Source of the DNA: Mercenaria mercenaria
Lineage: Eukaryota; Mollusca; Bivalvia; Venerida; Veneridae
Assembly (NCBI RefSeq): GCF_021730395.1
Contig: NW_026463323.1
Span: 1-64,000 of the forward strand
Direction: 5' to 3'
Length of the DNA stretch: 64,000 nt
The notes under the pieces are model-generated. The model was not told where the DNA came from. It ran no database searches and saw only the letters and a list, made by a program, of their open reading frames with translations. How positions within the stretch are numbered: position 1 is the first letter of the stretch; the number at the start of each line of letters is the position of its first letter. The position numbers were made by a program, and so were the translations under genes. Positions 23,801-31,874 of the stretch are shown here, in pieces.

Positions 23801-26205
23801 GTAAGAATTGGCAATATAACTTTGTACAACATATGAGCTTGATTAACTTGTCTCAAACTTTAGAACAATGTACTCTTTTTTCATCCAGAGCTTTCTGTGA
23901 TATTGTTGAAGAACATAATATGAATATTTATATTAATGACTGGAAAAAACACATAACAAGTCAAACTGGTTCTAATGGTCGTGCCAGAAATAAATTGCGC
24001 ACATACCAACTTTTTAAACATAATTTTGAAACCGAAAGATACGTATATATTCCGATGCCTCTAAAACATAGATCAGCACTGGCTAAGTTCAGGTGTGGGG
24101 TTGCACCCATACGGTTGGAAACAGGGAGATATGAAAATTTTAACATAGCTGTACATGATAGAATATGTCCAATTTGTAAATCAAGTGTAGAAACTGAAAT
24201 CCATGTATTAACCCAATGTCCAGCATATGAACCACTTCGAAATGTGTTGTTTGATCAAGCTAAGGATATTAATGCAGATTTTGAAAATTTAAATGATGAA
24301 CAAAAATGTATGTTTGTACTCTCCAATGTTAACATTGCTAAGCTAACTGCCAAAACCTGTTATTATATTCTTCAAGTACGTTTTGAGACACTATATCGAT
24401 AGTGTTTGGTTAATTTACTAACCATGTATTTTAAGCTCCATATATTTTTCTTTTAGTACATAGGTGTGTACAATTATTGTTTTAATAGTACACTATCTTT
24501 TATGATAAGGTAAGAGATGTCTGTTAATCTGTTCTCTACCAATCTGAGTGGTGGGGATACATGATATTTTAGACCATTTCATACTAGAGCGCATATAGTA
24601 CACCTGTCACCCTATTTTTCAAATTTTATCATTTCTTTTTTAATGAAATCTTAAGACACTAATGTAAATGGTGTTATGATTAACGGACATAGCTTACTTT
24701 TTAAATACTTTCTTGTATATAAATTGAGACATATGTAAGGTGTATGAAGGTTTAGTGACAGTATCCCAATATCAGAGATAATTACTCGTTAGATATTTCT
24801 GGCTCGACTTTTCGAAGAGAAATAGAGCTACTGCACTCTACCCAGCGCCAGTGTTGGCGTAGGTTACAGGTTTTCGATAAAGTCAAATAGTTCTGCTACT
24901 GTCAAGTTATTGACTTGAAACTTAATATATTTTGAATTTTGATGGAGTTATACCCCTTTTGTACTTAGAATTTATTTATTAAGGTTTTTGATAAAGTCAA
25001 ATATTTCTGTTACTAGCAAAGCTTTTGTCTTGAAACTTAAAATAGCTATTTACTATCAAGGTCAACATCAGGAGAAACAGTCCCATAATTCTAATTTGAA
25101 TTTTTGACAGAGTTATGTCCCTTTTTGGTAAAACTTTTTGATAACATCAAATTCAAATATCTTTCTAATTGTAACTATCAAGTTATTGACTTGAAACTTA
25201 AAATAGAAACAAATCCCATAACTTTGATTTTTTGATTTGAATTTTGACAGAGTAATTTTTTTTTTTTTTTTTTTTTGGCAAAGTTCTAATTCAGAGTCAG
25301 GCACTGGGAAAAGTTGAGCCCGCTGTCTTATGGGCAGCTTGTTTTATACTTTAATATCTATATACTGTAATTGGGATCTGGGTATCTATGCCTTCATATA
25401 GAATGTTAGAGTATTTGAGTTAAAATTAGAAGTGAACCATCTCTTATAACTCAAATTTATGAGTGGCAACACATTTATTTTATATATGTTTTATGTATGA
25501 CCTCTTTGTATTGTGTTGATGAGATGTTAATAAACTAAATAAATAAATAAATAATACATGATCAAAGTTTGTAAATGCACCATTGATTATTGTGTTCTGA
25601 AAATAATTAAAGAGACGCATGATAATTGCAACCTTTTCAGCTCATGATCATCATACAATTAGATTTCTGTTGCATTTATAGTATGTTCTAGGCCAATTAT
25701 CTGGAGCTTTACAACTTGCTAATCAGTATGTTATGTATTTTTTTCTTAAAGTTTCTGGATATTTAATTATGTTTATAGAGTTGTTTTAATTAATCACCAC
25801 TTCTGTTTCATTCTAGAAATTGTCAGTTAGTTTTTGAAAGGTTTGGTTAGTTTTTAAAATTATTAAGATACCGGTATATACTGCTAGGTAAACTGAAAGG
25901 AATCAATTCACTGACATGCTAATAAAATTCCTGGTTTACACAAAATAAAATAAAATAAAAATTATTACACAATGCTTGGATTGTAAATATAATAGAATAA
26001 CAGTGTTTGATTATTCTTAAAGGTAGATATTTCATATTTGAGTTGCTTCCCTTTAAACAGGAATTGTAAGTTTCTTAGGTTGGCAATTAAGTTATGATTT
26101 CTCTTTTTTCAGCAAAAAGCAGAGAGGGAGAGAGCAAGAGGAAGTCGAGCATTGCCTGCTGGGAAACTGGCTGTTGGGAGAAGAACTACAGCACCAAGAA
26201 AGTGA
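11873..26205 (+). CDS. FAM221A: FAM221A orthologue, eight exons, 323 aa, complete
   Basis: Exons 11873-11949, 13994-14072, 14825-14919, 15267-15457, 16389-16598, 17295-17408, 18995-19107 and 26113-26205 join in frame with GT-AG borders. They total 972 nt, ending in TGA. The product keeps the FAM221 landmarks in order: KRIVGEDDGG near residue 25, WTSPTGMDCKLIGPET near 62, a Cys-rich core (CKVKGCGCRSY, IRCKCKHYTDEH, CKCSGFTSSYTCGCGQP), VGQDVPYQAMGGLTGFSS, YMRLDPSGIG, then DMDFYERRYQERQKAE near the C-terminus. Human FAM221A is of similar length (about 300 aa). No membrane or signal segment is seen. The biochemical role of the family is not established; the clustered Cys and His suggest metal binding (inference). 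Intron 7 is 7.0 kb because a LINE and other repeats have inserted. Exon 7 starts at 18995 because the alternative AG four bases downstream gives an immediate stop. Confidence 0.95.
11988..12394. mobile_element. MITE with repeated TTTATGTACCA motifs and a 9-bp target duplication
   Basis: Both ends carry the 11-mer TTTATGTACCA (or its reverse) about four times, as inverted arrays: left 11998-12062, right 12318-12386. CGTTCAGAA flanks the element exactly (11979-11987 and 12395-12403). The middle is AT-rich and non-coding. It sits 39 bp after FAM221A exon 1. The duplication size suggests Mutator-like mobilisation. Confidence 0.75.
12440..12775 (-). repeat. Two tandem tRNA-derived SINE heads, reverse orientation
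   Basis: On the minus strand, GGATAGCTCAGTCGGTAGAG (A box) with GAGTTCGAGTCCCAGTCTGG (B box) occurs at about 12455-12536. A second diverged head lies at about 12665-12765, again followed by GCACATTTTTCTCACCCTGT. The two are separated by a short shared spacer, which suggests tandem duplication. They lie in intron 1 of FAM221A. They are not taken as functional tRNA genes because the anticodon arm does not pair and extra sequence follows. Confidence 0.6.
12799..13017 (+). repeat. tRNA-derived SINE (Leu/Ser-like head)
   Basis: GCCTCCGTGGCCGAGTGGTT followed by AAGG is a class II-type A-box region, and GGTTCGGGTCGTTGAATTC is the degenerate B-box region. A non-tRNA body follows, ending in an A-rich stretch near 13010 (AAATAAAAG). 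Related heads occur at 46964 (+) and 28805 (-). Confidence 0.65.
14212..14559. mobile_element. TIR MITE of the GGGTAGG family
   Basis: The left end GATTAGGCCTAGAAAAAAAT and the reversed right end GATAAGGCGTAAAAAAAATT lead into TTTGTTTCCGGTA / TTCGTTTCTGGTA, then AATTTAGGGTAGGT. This makes inverted repeats of about 35 bp plus subterminal GGGTAGGT motifs. It lies in intron 2 of FAM221A, just after exon 2. It is related to 4813-5810. Confidence 0.6.
16740..17040 (+). repeat. Degraded copy of a dispersed about 140-bp repeat
   Basis: Two weak units recur, each with a TGTCTGTGGTCAGTAAATGA-like start and a GGTCA...AAGGTCACG-like middle. They resemble the clearer units at 29880-30310. They lie in intron 5 of FAM221A. 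No open frame of note is present. Confidence 0.35.
17637..18605 (-). mobile_element. Pearl/Helinoto-like element with about 170-bp core repeats, reverse orientation
   Basis: On the minus strand the element opens ACAAGAGCTGTCCGTAAGAC, the same left end as the element at 6102. It then has five or so units marked by GATAAAGTCAAATATCTCTG (17702 to 18390, spacing about 170 bp). It ends in a short GCCGATGCCGGGGCGAGTA tract near 17665-17690 and TTCTTCTAAAA. The second arm of the terminal hairpin appears to be missing. It lies in intron 6 of FAM221A. Confidence 0.7.
18712..18800 (-). repeat. Solo 3' end of a pearl-like element
   Basis: Read in reverse, TTTAACCAAGGTGGGGACGC, GACGCCGATGCCGGGTCGAG and ATAGCTCTCC are followed by CTAA. 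This matches the terminal part of the copies at 17637 and 24799 without any core repeats. Confidence 0.5.
19259..19488. mobile_element. Palindromic fold-back MITE common in clams
   Basis: GAGCCATGAGAAAACCAACA through GACCAGCATGGATCCAGACC-type sequence on the left is mirrored on the right to CATGGCTC. The arms are about 95 bp and surround a short AT-rich centre (19365-19390). I recall near-identical palindromes being very abundant in venerid clam sequence. It lies in intron 7 of FAM221A. No clear target duplication was found. Confidence 0.7.
20071..20853 (+). CDS. LINE ORF1-like protein (coiled coil plus Arg/Gly-rich tail)
   Basis: The open frame runs about 260 codons without an ATG near its start; the first in-frame Met is roughly 90 codons in, so the N-terminus is probably missing. 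Near the start, LDERVDTIRADISSDIDSL has heptad character (short coiled coil). The middle part (KLNVIFRKIPESV, then SSVRRLPNNSSESLVPGVVV) resembles the RRM/CTD-like RNA-binding portion of LINE ORF1 proteins. The last 60 residues are an RGG-type tail (GQGQGYRGGSRGQGRGRQAR), suited to RNA binding. In LINEs ORF1p packages the element RNA. The TAG stop at 20851-20853 is followed directly, in the same frame, by ORF2. Confidence 0.65.
   Translation, partial: LLALYLFKENFHSLFHTLDERVDTIRADISSDIDSLNGKVNSLTDIVQTLNPSNAKDEKKLNVIFRKIPESVNEQLEEKVNMILKDHMKVNNVKVSSVRRLPNNSSESLVPGVVVASFQTEDEVKTVLKCKSNLNKSVYKDVFVHDDQTKEERLAASNMRAVVNAINKGGSLSVRGNRIVNNKFNGHNNPMSNVQAHSGRINQGAAVQNSDGRNPSQNARNEQGQRGQGQGYRGGSRGQGRGRQARGRGFQNNHRGRGQH
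20854..24402 (+). CDS. LINE ORF2: AP-endonuclease and reverse transcriptase
   Basis: A single open frame of 1182 codons is open from immediately after the ORF1 stop. The endonuclease shows FWNINGW at its start, ILGLAETHL, CGDLNSRIGD and IPDHSVL. The reverse transcriptase shows KGKASGFDDIP, GFRKSRNTIDHVS, FIDFRKAYDFIDRSLLW, GLRQGCSLSPLLFN and the catalytic YADD at 23176-23187. The C-terminus holds a zinc-knuckle-like CPICKSSVETEIHVLTQC. No ATG is available before the endonuclease; the first in-frame ATG, about codon 183, would remove most of that domain. The frame is otherwise intact, so the copy is young. In the family this protein nicks the target and primes reverse transcription there. Confidence 0.9.
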   Translation, partial: VKTGFWNINGWSQNENCDNFYIRKHCVNFLDFDILGLAETHLINDNVINIEGFTWFGNNRKHLHVKARSGSGGVGFLINNYFLSKYNTSVVENTHDGILWLCFENKVSKFKFFTCVSYLPPCNSSRQVEAEVFYDNLLSSIYTLQNEGPIILCGDLNSRIGDNDDYISGIDCLPERNIVDFCMNSHGEKLLQFLIDTNTCVLNGRNYVNNDFTSISTKGCSVVDYFIVQHEYLHCFSDFKVTRVLDLLTEFQDVIGLTPVSIPDHSVLSCLFNLPVFSEDNASFNIDEHAHEQNVYYDKFDLKNIPDSFMESDSIIHKVHDTVFKLEQGMKCQTDIDSAYNDLCKFLKEEMYENINHRTIYMSNKCNKKRRISKPWWNDDLSYLWNSLCISERNWLKCGSISQSERRALKNLFVTARKQFDRAVQRAKRSYWVSFQENLAADCDTNQQEFWKTIGRIGVAHSKNKNIPMEVVTEDGSISTDISQVLNKWKNDFSSLLNKNYECNQNQDHDSSSYDNSELDEEMNVLNSNITIEEIKTAIFKAKKGKASGFDDIPIDIFRNKCSISFLHILFNVCFTVGKIPTNWGKVIIAPIPKSNNADPRDPLSYRGIALSSSMYKVYCSVLNNRLSVWSENNDILADEQSGFRKSRNTIDHVSTLSNIIDTRKKLKPSTFCAFIDFRKAYDFIDRSLLWKKLFDIGIGGGMFNALKSLYQSVSSCVRINGRYTDWFENTCGLRQGCSLSPLLFNIFLNDLVTQIKATGRGVHIDNEIVCILLYADDIVLIAENENDLQYLLDSLSNWCSMNSMTVNPKKSNIIHFRSPSVTRSAHIFTCGEHNLQTVNQYTYLGILLDEHLDFDKTAKSVAGRALGLLIAKSKCLGGMPYNVFTKLYDSTIWPIISYGASIWGIKSHSCINAVQNRAMRFYLGLGKYTPTAAVFGELGWQPPHVKQWVCVARQWHRFMKMDVSRLNYKVYDYCKRKSSNRCKNWQYNFVQHMSLINLSQTLEQCTLFSSRAFCDIVEEHNMNIYINDWKKHITSQTGSNGRARNKLRTYQLFKHNFETERYVYIPMPLKHRSALAKFRCGVAPIRLETGRYENFNIAVHDRICPICKSSVETEIHVLTQCPAYEPLRNVLFDQAKDINADFENLNDEQKCMFVLSNVNIAKLTAKTCYYILQVRFETLYR
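24799..25342 (-). mobile_element. Pearl-like element, reverse orientation, inserted in the LINE 3' UTR
   Basis: On the minus strand it opens ACAAGCTGCCCATAAGACAG, then shows TTTTCCCAGTGCCTGACTCT and about three diverged core units marked by TTGATAAAGTCAAATATTTC. It then has GCCAACACTGGCGCTGGGTA and a hairpin-like TTCTCTTCGAAAAGTCGAGC. The usual CTAA end has decayed. The flanking LINE UTR continues on both sides. Confidence 0.6.
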
Positions 26206-26639
26206 TTCATTACATCAAAGACTTTATAAAAATGTTCATTATTGTAATATTTATTGGCAAACAATATCAATATGGCTGTGGTATCATTATGCACTTCAAC
26301 TGCTCTTTACATGTTCTAAGATTGTTTATATTTTGTTTCAGTGAAAGAAGCAACAGTACGTTGAGTGATTGCTGAGTTGTAATTCTACTAGGTGTAGTAA
26401 AAAGTTTCTAAGCTCATACATTAAACTTACCATCCGGTTCTTACAAGTATTATTATCTCTCATTTTGAAAACATTTTAATCATTTAAACAGATATTTGTT
26501 ATAAATTCATTCATCCTGTTTATATTTGTGTTTTATTTTGGGATGTTGTTAAAAACAGAATCACAACTTTTATCGATGTAAACAAATGATGCTAAACTTT
26601 AAGTAACAAAAAATCTGTTTATTTTTTCTGTTAAAAACT

Positions 26640-27970
26640 ATTGGAAATATTGTTAATATGAATTTTGATGAATGATATTATGAACCTCATATCAAGTTAA
26701 TGTATTACTAGTACTTTATTTAAATCAAACATCTATATTGTGAAACTACATTGATATTTTGCTTGCCTATAATGATGTTTGTGACCTAGTCCAAAAGAAT
26801 CGGTCTGATGTGTATTTTATTTTTTGTTAGAAGCTGATTTGTCTGTGATAAATTATTTATTTATATCATTTTATTCAAATATAGATGTTGATTTGTTAGA
26901 AACATTGTTCTTTTTGTTTCTTTTTGTGGAAATTATTTTATTAGGGTTGGAATAGTTTAAAATGCCATTTGCTCTGTTGGCTTGACTGTTTTCCACCAAT
27001 TTTTCTCCACTTCATATGGGAAAGCATAATTATGTTACATTTTTTTTGTACTGAAATATGTCAACAAACAGCCTTTTTATAAATAAGACAAAAACACGGA
27101 ATTTCACAGAGTAAAAACTGTCAAGAAAGCTACTGCTGCAAAGAGAAAAAAAACACTTCCACCTGTATAATATTATAAATGTCAAAGTATGGGGAAAATA
27201 CAGGTAATTTAGATAGATTACTTTTTCCATTTCATCAGTATAACATGGGCTGGATTAGGATTGCCAGTGTTTACTGATTCAGAACTATTTCACTGTATAA
27301 TTATACTGTTGCCCTTGTGTAAAGTTGGTTTAGGGTAAGTAGCAATATTTCAATATCAACATCATTTCTCCAACATTCGTAACATATTATAGACTGGAAA
27401 ATTTAAAACAACACAATAAACATTTAAAATCTGATCTAAAAACAAAGATTTAATGAAAGATATAATTTATTTCTTTCTTCCAGTATCACAAATATATGAT
27501 ACAGTGGTATTCAAGAATAAATAACGGCGGATTATTGAACCTAATTAATGAGGAGCTTGATGATACGTACAGCTTTTAAATCAAACGGTTTGTTCAAACC
27601 AGCTAGTCTATGCAGACATATAGGTTTTCATTTAAAACAAAATTAATATGGTCATTCTTGAATATCCTGAAACTAAGTCAGATCTGAATGAAATTCTATA
27701 CAGGTCTATGAAACATGTATACCAAGTTTGGAAAGTAATATCAGATTTTTTTTAATTCATAAATCAGAATGTTTCCTTTTATCTTAAACATATTGATACA
27801 TTTAATTTTGTTATGGAGGAGCCTCACCTGCCTCTCAACGCTTTGGTTCAAAACCTCGGGTGTGTAGAATTATTTTATGTGAGGAAGCAAACTAGTTGGC
27901 TTACAGAATGTTGATGGTTCTGCCCAGATGTCCATCTATGTCTGAACTAATTTTCACAGGGGTCAATAAT
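26640..27970 (+). repeat. Copy A of a direct segmental duplication
   Basis: This block just 3' of FAM221A matches 41165-43970 in order and orientation. Shared landmarks are TGTGAAACTACATTGATATT (26739/41248), GCTGATTTGTCTGTGATAAA (26833/41340), ACTGTTTTCCACCA (26986/41495), GATAGATTACTTTTTCCATT (27212/42380) and TATACAGGTCTATNNAACATGTAT (27698/42805). The last 160 bp are a degenerate tRNA-type SINE (27810-27965). Part of copy A may be FAM221A 3' UTR. Confidence 0.75.
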
Positions 27971-28639
27971 CCTTCGCCATCAAAATCTGCAGTCATGTTA
28001 AGCAATAAAATGTAAATATTTAAACAATTAATCAGCTATGTTTGGTGATCAGTCCAATATGCAAGCATGTTCAACAAATTTTGAGATATGAGGCTCGCAT
28101 ACATTCAACTATTTAATGCAACACTCTAAAAATAGTGTCATGAGAACTTCTTTGAAAATATCTGCTATTTTGTGCCACTCTGCCTGTTTGAAGGTACAGG
28201 ACATATGCAATTAAACAAATCATGTGACAGAAAAGTAAGTTAAAATCACTGAAAGAACGTTGCTTTCTTTACCTGCATAGATGATAGATAGTAAATTCGT
28301 GAAAACTTTATACGTAAGTTCCATTGATCGCTACTTTAATTGAGTTGGTATTTGTATTTACCGGTAAGATGCCTTTGTCTAAAATGGTCTATTGCTTAGT
28401 TTAGTGTTTTTGCATTAAATGGAAGAGGATTGATACAATTGTACATCAAGTTATACAGTATTACAGGAGCAATAATATGACTTCTTCAATTTTAATCTTT
28501 TCCATGGTTTATGGGTGCACTGGTTTCCCCCCAAGGAAAAATCTGACAGGGGAAAAACATGGTCATTGCACCGATAATAAAATGTATACTGTGATATGTA
28601 TTGTCAATATGACTGAACAAATGAAAGATGATCAAAAGT

Positions 28640-28805
28640 CATAATTTCATCACAGCAGCTGGGCATCTGGGTAGAACCACTGACCTTCCGTAAGCCATCT
28701 GGATGACTTCTTCAAATGAACAATTCAATGCCCCAAGTGAGGTTCAAACCTACATATTAATGAGGGGCAAGTGATTCTAAGCCGCTTGGCCTCAGAGCCC
28801 CCTAT
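28640..28805 (-). repeat. tRNA-derived SINE, reverse orientation
   Basis: On the minus strand, GGGGGCTCTGAGGCCAAGCG, AATCACTTGCCCCTCATTAA, a B-box-like GTAGGTTTGAACCTCA and a body GGAAGGTCAGTGGTTCTACC are in the same order as the plus-strand copies at 43810-43970 and 46964-47260. Confidence 0.6.
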
Positions 28806-29756
28806 GTCCTTCGAAGAAGAGCTTCATTGTCTGTTGGTCAGTCGACCAGTAGACCGTTTTAATTCCCTCTAATAACTAGTGAATGACTGGTCTTAATATG
28901 CTAAATTCATAAAATGACGGACCATGGTTAGTAAATAACCCTTGCTCTTGTTGACGTCAATATATGACGTCAATAGGTCAAAAGTGAAGGTCACAGTCAC
29001 TTTGAGACTGAAAAACTTTACGCTCAATATTGACAGAATTTGTTATTTACTTTAAATCAATAGACTTAAACAAAGACAGGAAATAATAATAATAATAAAA
29101 AAAAATAAGTATATTTAGTTCCATTTTCAACTTGCATGTCATGGCGCTATTAAAAATCTTTCCACGTTTCCCTAAAATCACTCCACCTCTCCCTAAAATC
29201 TCTCCACTTCTCCATAATCTTAGCTGAGGAAGAAATGACTTCTCCCTAAAATATTAGCATAGCTTAAGCCCTGAGTAAACAATGTAAAACAATTAAGTAT
29301 TGTCTAAAAATTACATGATACATAGGCTTTGAAGGAGTGTGGTGCTAGTAATCAGACTCGGGTCTACAGGGTAAAATATCAAAGATTTTGCTATGTACTT
29401 CAATGCTGTCCATTGGAGTAGGAATCCTAAGGAATGTAATGTTTTTTTATTACCCCAGCCAGTGCAAGGACATTCAAAAGGTCTGGCCAATTATTTTTGT
29501 TTAATATATTGATAATCTTAAATTTTTAAGTTTCATATGAATATAATAAGCTCTGTTTCTGACTGGTGTCAGGCTATCTGTTGTTTTTATTGTTATTAAA
29601 AAGGTGATATTAATATTAGTATTCATACTATGTGAAAACTACCACCCTTGCAGATATGTTACAATCAAGTTAGCATTCTACAGAGAAGTGTTAGTACCCA
29701 AAAGGTGTATAAACCAGAGGGTTAAAAAGAAAATGCAGGTGTTGTACAATTAGCAT

Positions 29757-29862
29757 ACAAAAAAAAAAAAAAAAAGAAAAAAAAAAAACCCTACCTACCT
29801 ACTCACACTAAAAATTCTGGGTCGCGTTACTGCAAACAAACAATTTTTTAAGGATGGCCTAA
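29757..29862 (-). repeat. Solo end of the GGGTAGG-family TIR element
   Basis: A poly-A tract is followed by CCCTACCTACCTACTC, CTGGGTCGCGTTACTGCAAA and CAAACAATTTTTTAAGGATG ending in GGCCTAA. Reversed, this is the terminus seen at 14212 and 4813. No partner inverted repeat was found nearby. Confidence 0.5.
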
Positions 29863-29879
29863 CTATAAAAAGTATCAGC

Positions 29880-30310
29880 CTGCAACCGTTAAACTTCGTA
29901 GGATGTTTGTCTTTGGTCAGTAGATGAATATATTTTAGTGGGGATCAAATTGCAAATGTCAAGGTCTCAGGGACCACGAGACTGAAAATCATTTCCCTTT
30001 TAATAAGACTGGATTTGCATCCAGTTCTCAAACTCCATAGGGTGATTGACTGTAGTGATAGTCGGTAGATGGCGCATTTACTGTTTAGGGTGTCAGTAAG
30101 TCAAAGGTCAAGGCCACAGTGACCTCGAGACTAGAATGGTTTCCGTTCAGTAAGTTAAGAATCCTTGGCCGTATTTCCTTCAAACTTCGTAGGATTATTG
30201 CCTGTGGTCAGTTGATGTCCTATTGTTCTGTGGTTCAGTAGGTCAAATGACCAGGTTATTGTCACCTCGAGACCGACAATGGTTTTCGCTTAGTATCTTT
30301 TGAACCAGTA
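29880..30310 (+). repeat. Tandem array of about three units of 140-155 bp
   Basis: Each unit has an AACTTCGTAGGATGTTTGTC-like opening (29892, 30033 and 30185), a GGTCAGTAGATGAATAT-like part, a CAGTAAGTCAAAGGTCAAGG-like part and a GACCTCGAGACT-like part. Related single or degraded units occur at 28860-29040 (+), 46685-46900 (-) and 16740-17040 (+). The GGTCAAAGGTCA-type spacing is part of the repeat and is not taken as a receptor site. Confidence 0.55.
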
Positions 30311-31408
30311 AAACTATAATTCCTGTCAAGCGCGTAGCTGCCTTTGCGTAGATACACATCTGCTTAGTAAAAATCTAACGAGCATGCACAATTAAAATGG
30401 CTAATTTATTTGGTTGCATCAAGAAGTCTGTATCATGCTAAGGAGATTGCTTCATGCGCAATCATTGCTTACTTCATATTTTGTTTGAATGTTATAATTA
30501 ATGAGCTCATCGGAACAAGCAAACTGCGTTGGTTATAGCCCGAGTTTTTTTTATTATTCTTGCATAAAAACTACTTTTTTCACTGGATCCGCCCATGTAT
30601 TAACGGGAGAAAAATCGTGTGCAAACAAGGCAATTCACGTGCTGTTAATACCCGATTTTTATTTGTGAAATGCTTTGCCAGGGATATATTTATGTATTTT
30701 TACGCACACTGATATTTGGCATCTGCGTCTTGTTTCTTCCTTAACAACCTCATCTTGTAGCATTATAAATACAATGTAATAAATCCATAGTATGTTTAGC
30801 TGTATCTGTTTCCAACCCCAAACGTACTTCCCCCATCAATGTACGCCCTAGCTTCTCTTAGAGTTCACCCCCTTTACAAAGCGTCTGTTCAGTTATTGTA
30901 AATAACTGTGAATAAATAAGTATCGCGTGTAACTTGTGCTATTGTTCGTTTTTTAGGTATTATATTTATGATTTTGGTAAGTATCAGTCTGTATGTTTTT
31001 ATCTAATTTCTTGAAGAATTTATATAAACAGCTTGGAAACTTGACACTACGTTCGTACTTATCCGTACTCCAACTGCGTGTCCGTACTCAATATAACTCG
31101 AATGCAAAGTTATTATTCTTGAAATTGTGATCGAGTCCACCAAATTGTGAAATGATATGAACAATTATTGGTAATTTTATGTTTGTAATAATGAGAGATA
31201 AAAAATCGCTTAAAAACCTTCAGGAGGTGCTTTTGATAGCGTTGTTTATTTCCGGGCCCTGCCTGGGTACGGATATTTAAAACATGTTTACCGTTTCCAA
31301 GAACAACTGGAATGGTAAATAAAAAATGTACCGGAATCGTCAAGTCATCACGTATGAAAACAATACATAAATCGTCGTGAAATATATTTTTATGCAAGAA
31401 TAGCGACA

Positions 31409-31538
31409 ATACACGTTTGTTTTGTGAATTAACATCTGCAGAAGCCCTTGGGATATGTTTGTGACCTCGACCTTCGGTCTCGGTCACAAACAATCCCGCG
31501 GGCTTCTGCAGACGTTAATACACAAAAAAAACGTGTAT
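31409..31538. repeat. Near-perfect hairpin (palindromic MITE or remnant)
   Basis: The left arm ATACACGTTTGTTTTGTG, then CATCTGCAGAAGCCC, then TTGTGACC, is mirrored by GGTCACAA, then GGGCTTCTGCAGACG, then CACAAAAAAAACGTGTAT. The arms are about 60 nt with a TTC centre at about 31473. No gene motif is present. Confidence 0.6.
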
Positions 31539-31874
31539 TATCCCTACATAAACATACAGCGGACATGTTCCTTATCTAGGCATTATGTGTATAGCAAACT
31601 GATTCATATAATTACATGGTTTGACGTGCATTGAAATTCTCCAAATGTCTTTGTAGTTTCATAATAATTTAGGTAAGTTTTATGCTAACGGTTTGACAAC
31701 TGATAAATGTTGCTTGAACAATCGGCAAAAAGAGACCTCTTCAAACCTAAAAGCTTTGAATAGGTGAATTAGACATTTTGTATAATTCTGCAGACATAAT
31801 TTGTAACGAATGATAATTATAACGTCAATTTCAGATCTCATAGATATATCTTTAACATAGACAATCACATCTGC

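Larger units (their letters stand above)
20071..25553 (+). mobile_element. LINE (non-LTR retrotransposon) with ORF1 and ORF2, inserted in the last FAM221A intron
   Basis: The element comprises an ORF1 (to 20853), an ORF2 with AP-endonuclease and reverse transcriptase (20854-24402), and a 3' UTR interrupted by a reverse pearl-like copy (24799-25342). It ends in AATAAACTAAAT and an (AAAT)n tail up to 25553. The 5' border is uncertain: the open frame starts right after a stop at 20068 and lacks an ATG, so the copy is probably 5'-truncated. It lies in sense orientation relative to FAM221A. The clade is uncertain. Confidence 0.85.
28000..31400. other. Intergenic stretch without a recognisable gene
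   Basis: AT-rich sequence between FAM221A and the LINE at 31875. It holds a reverse SINE (28640-28805), one unit of the about 140-bp repeat (28860-29040), a GGGTAGG-family end next to a poly-A tract (29757-29862) and the array at 29880-30310. No frame with codon bias, splice-supported exons or known motif was found in the rest. Confidence 0.5.

Noticed and set aside
29880-30310. Nuclear-receptor-like direct repeats (GGTCA spacing)
   Set aside because: They are fixed parts of a dispersed tandem repeat seen elsewhere in the window, so there is no reason to assign a regulatory role.
30700-31110. Possible LTR-like stretch with AATAAA signals
   Set aside because: No second copy, no primer-binding site and no associated polymerase frame were found.
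31113-31493. 126-codon minus-strand frame
   Set aside because: It runs into the hairpin at 31409-31538 and shows no motif or splice support.
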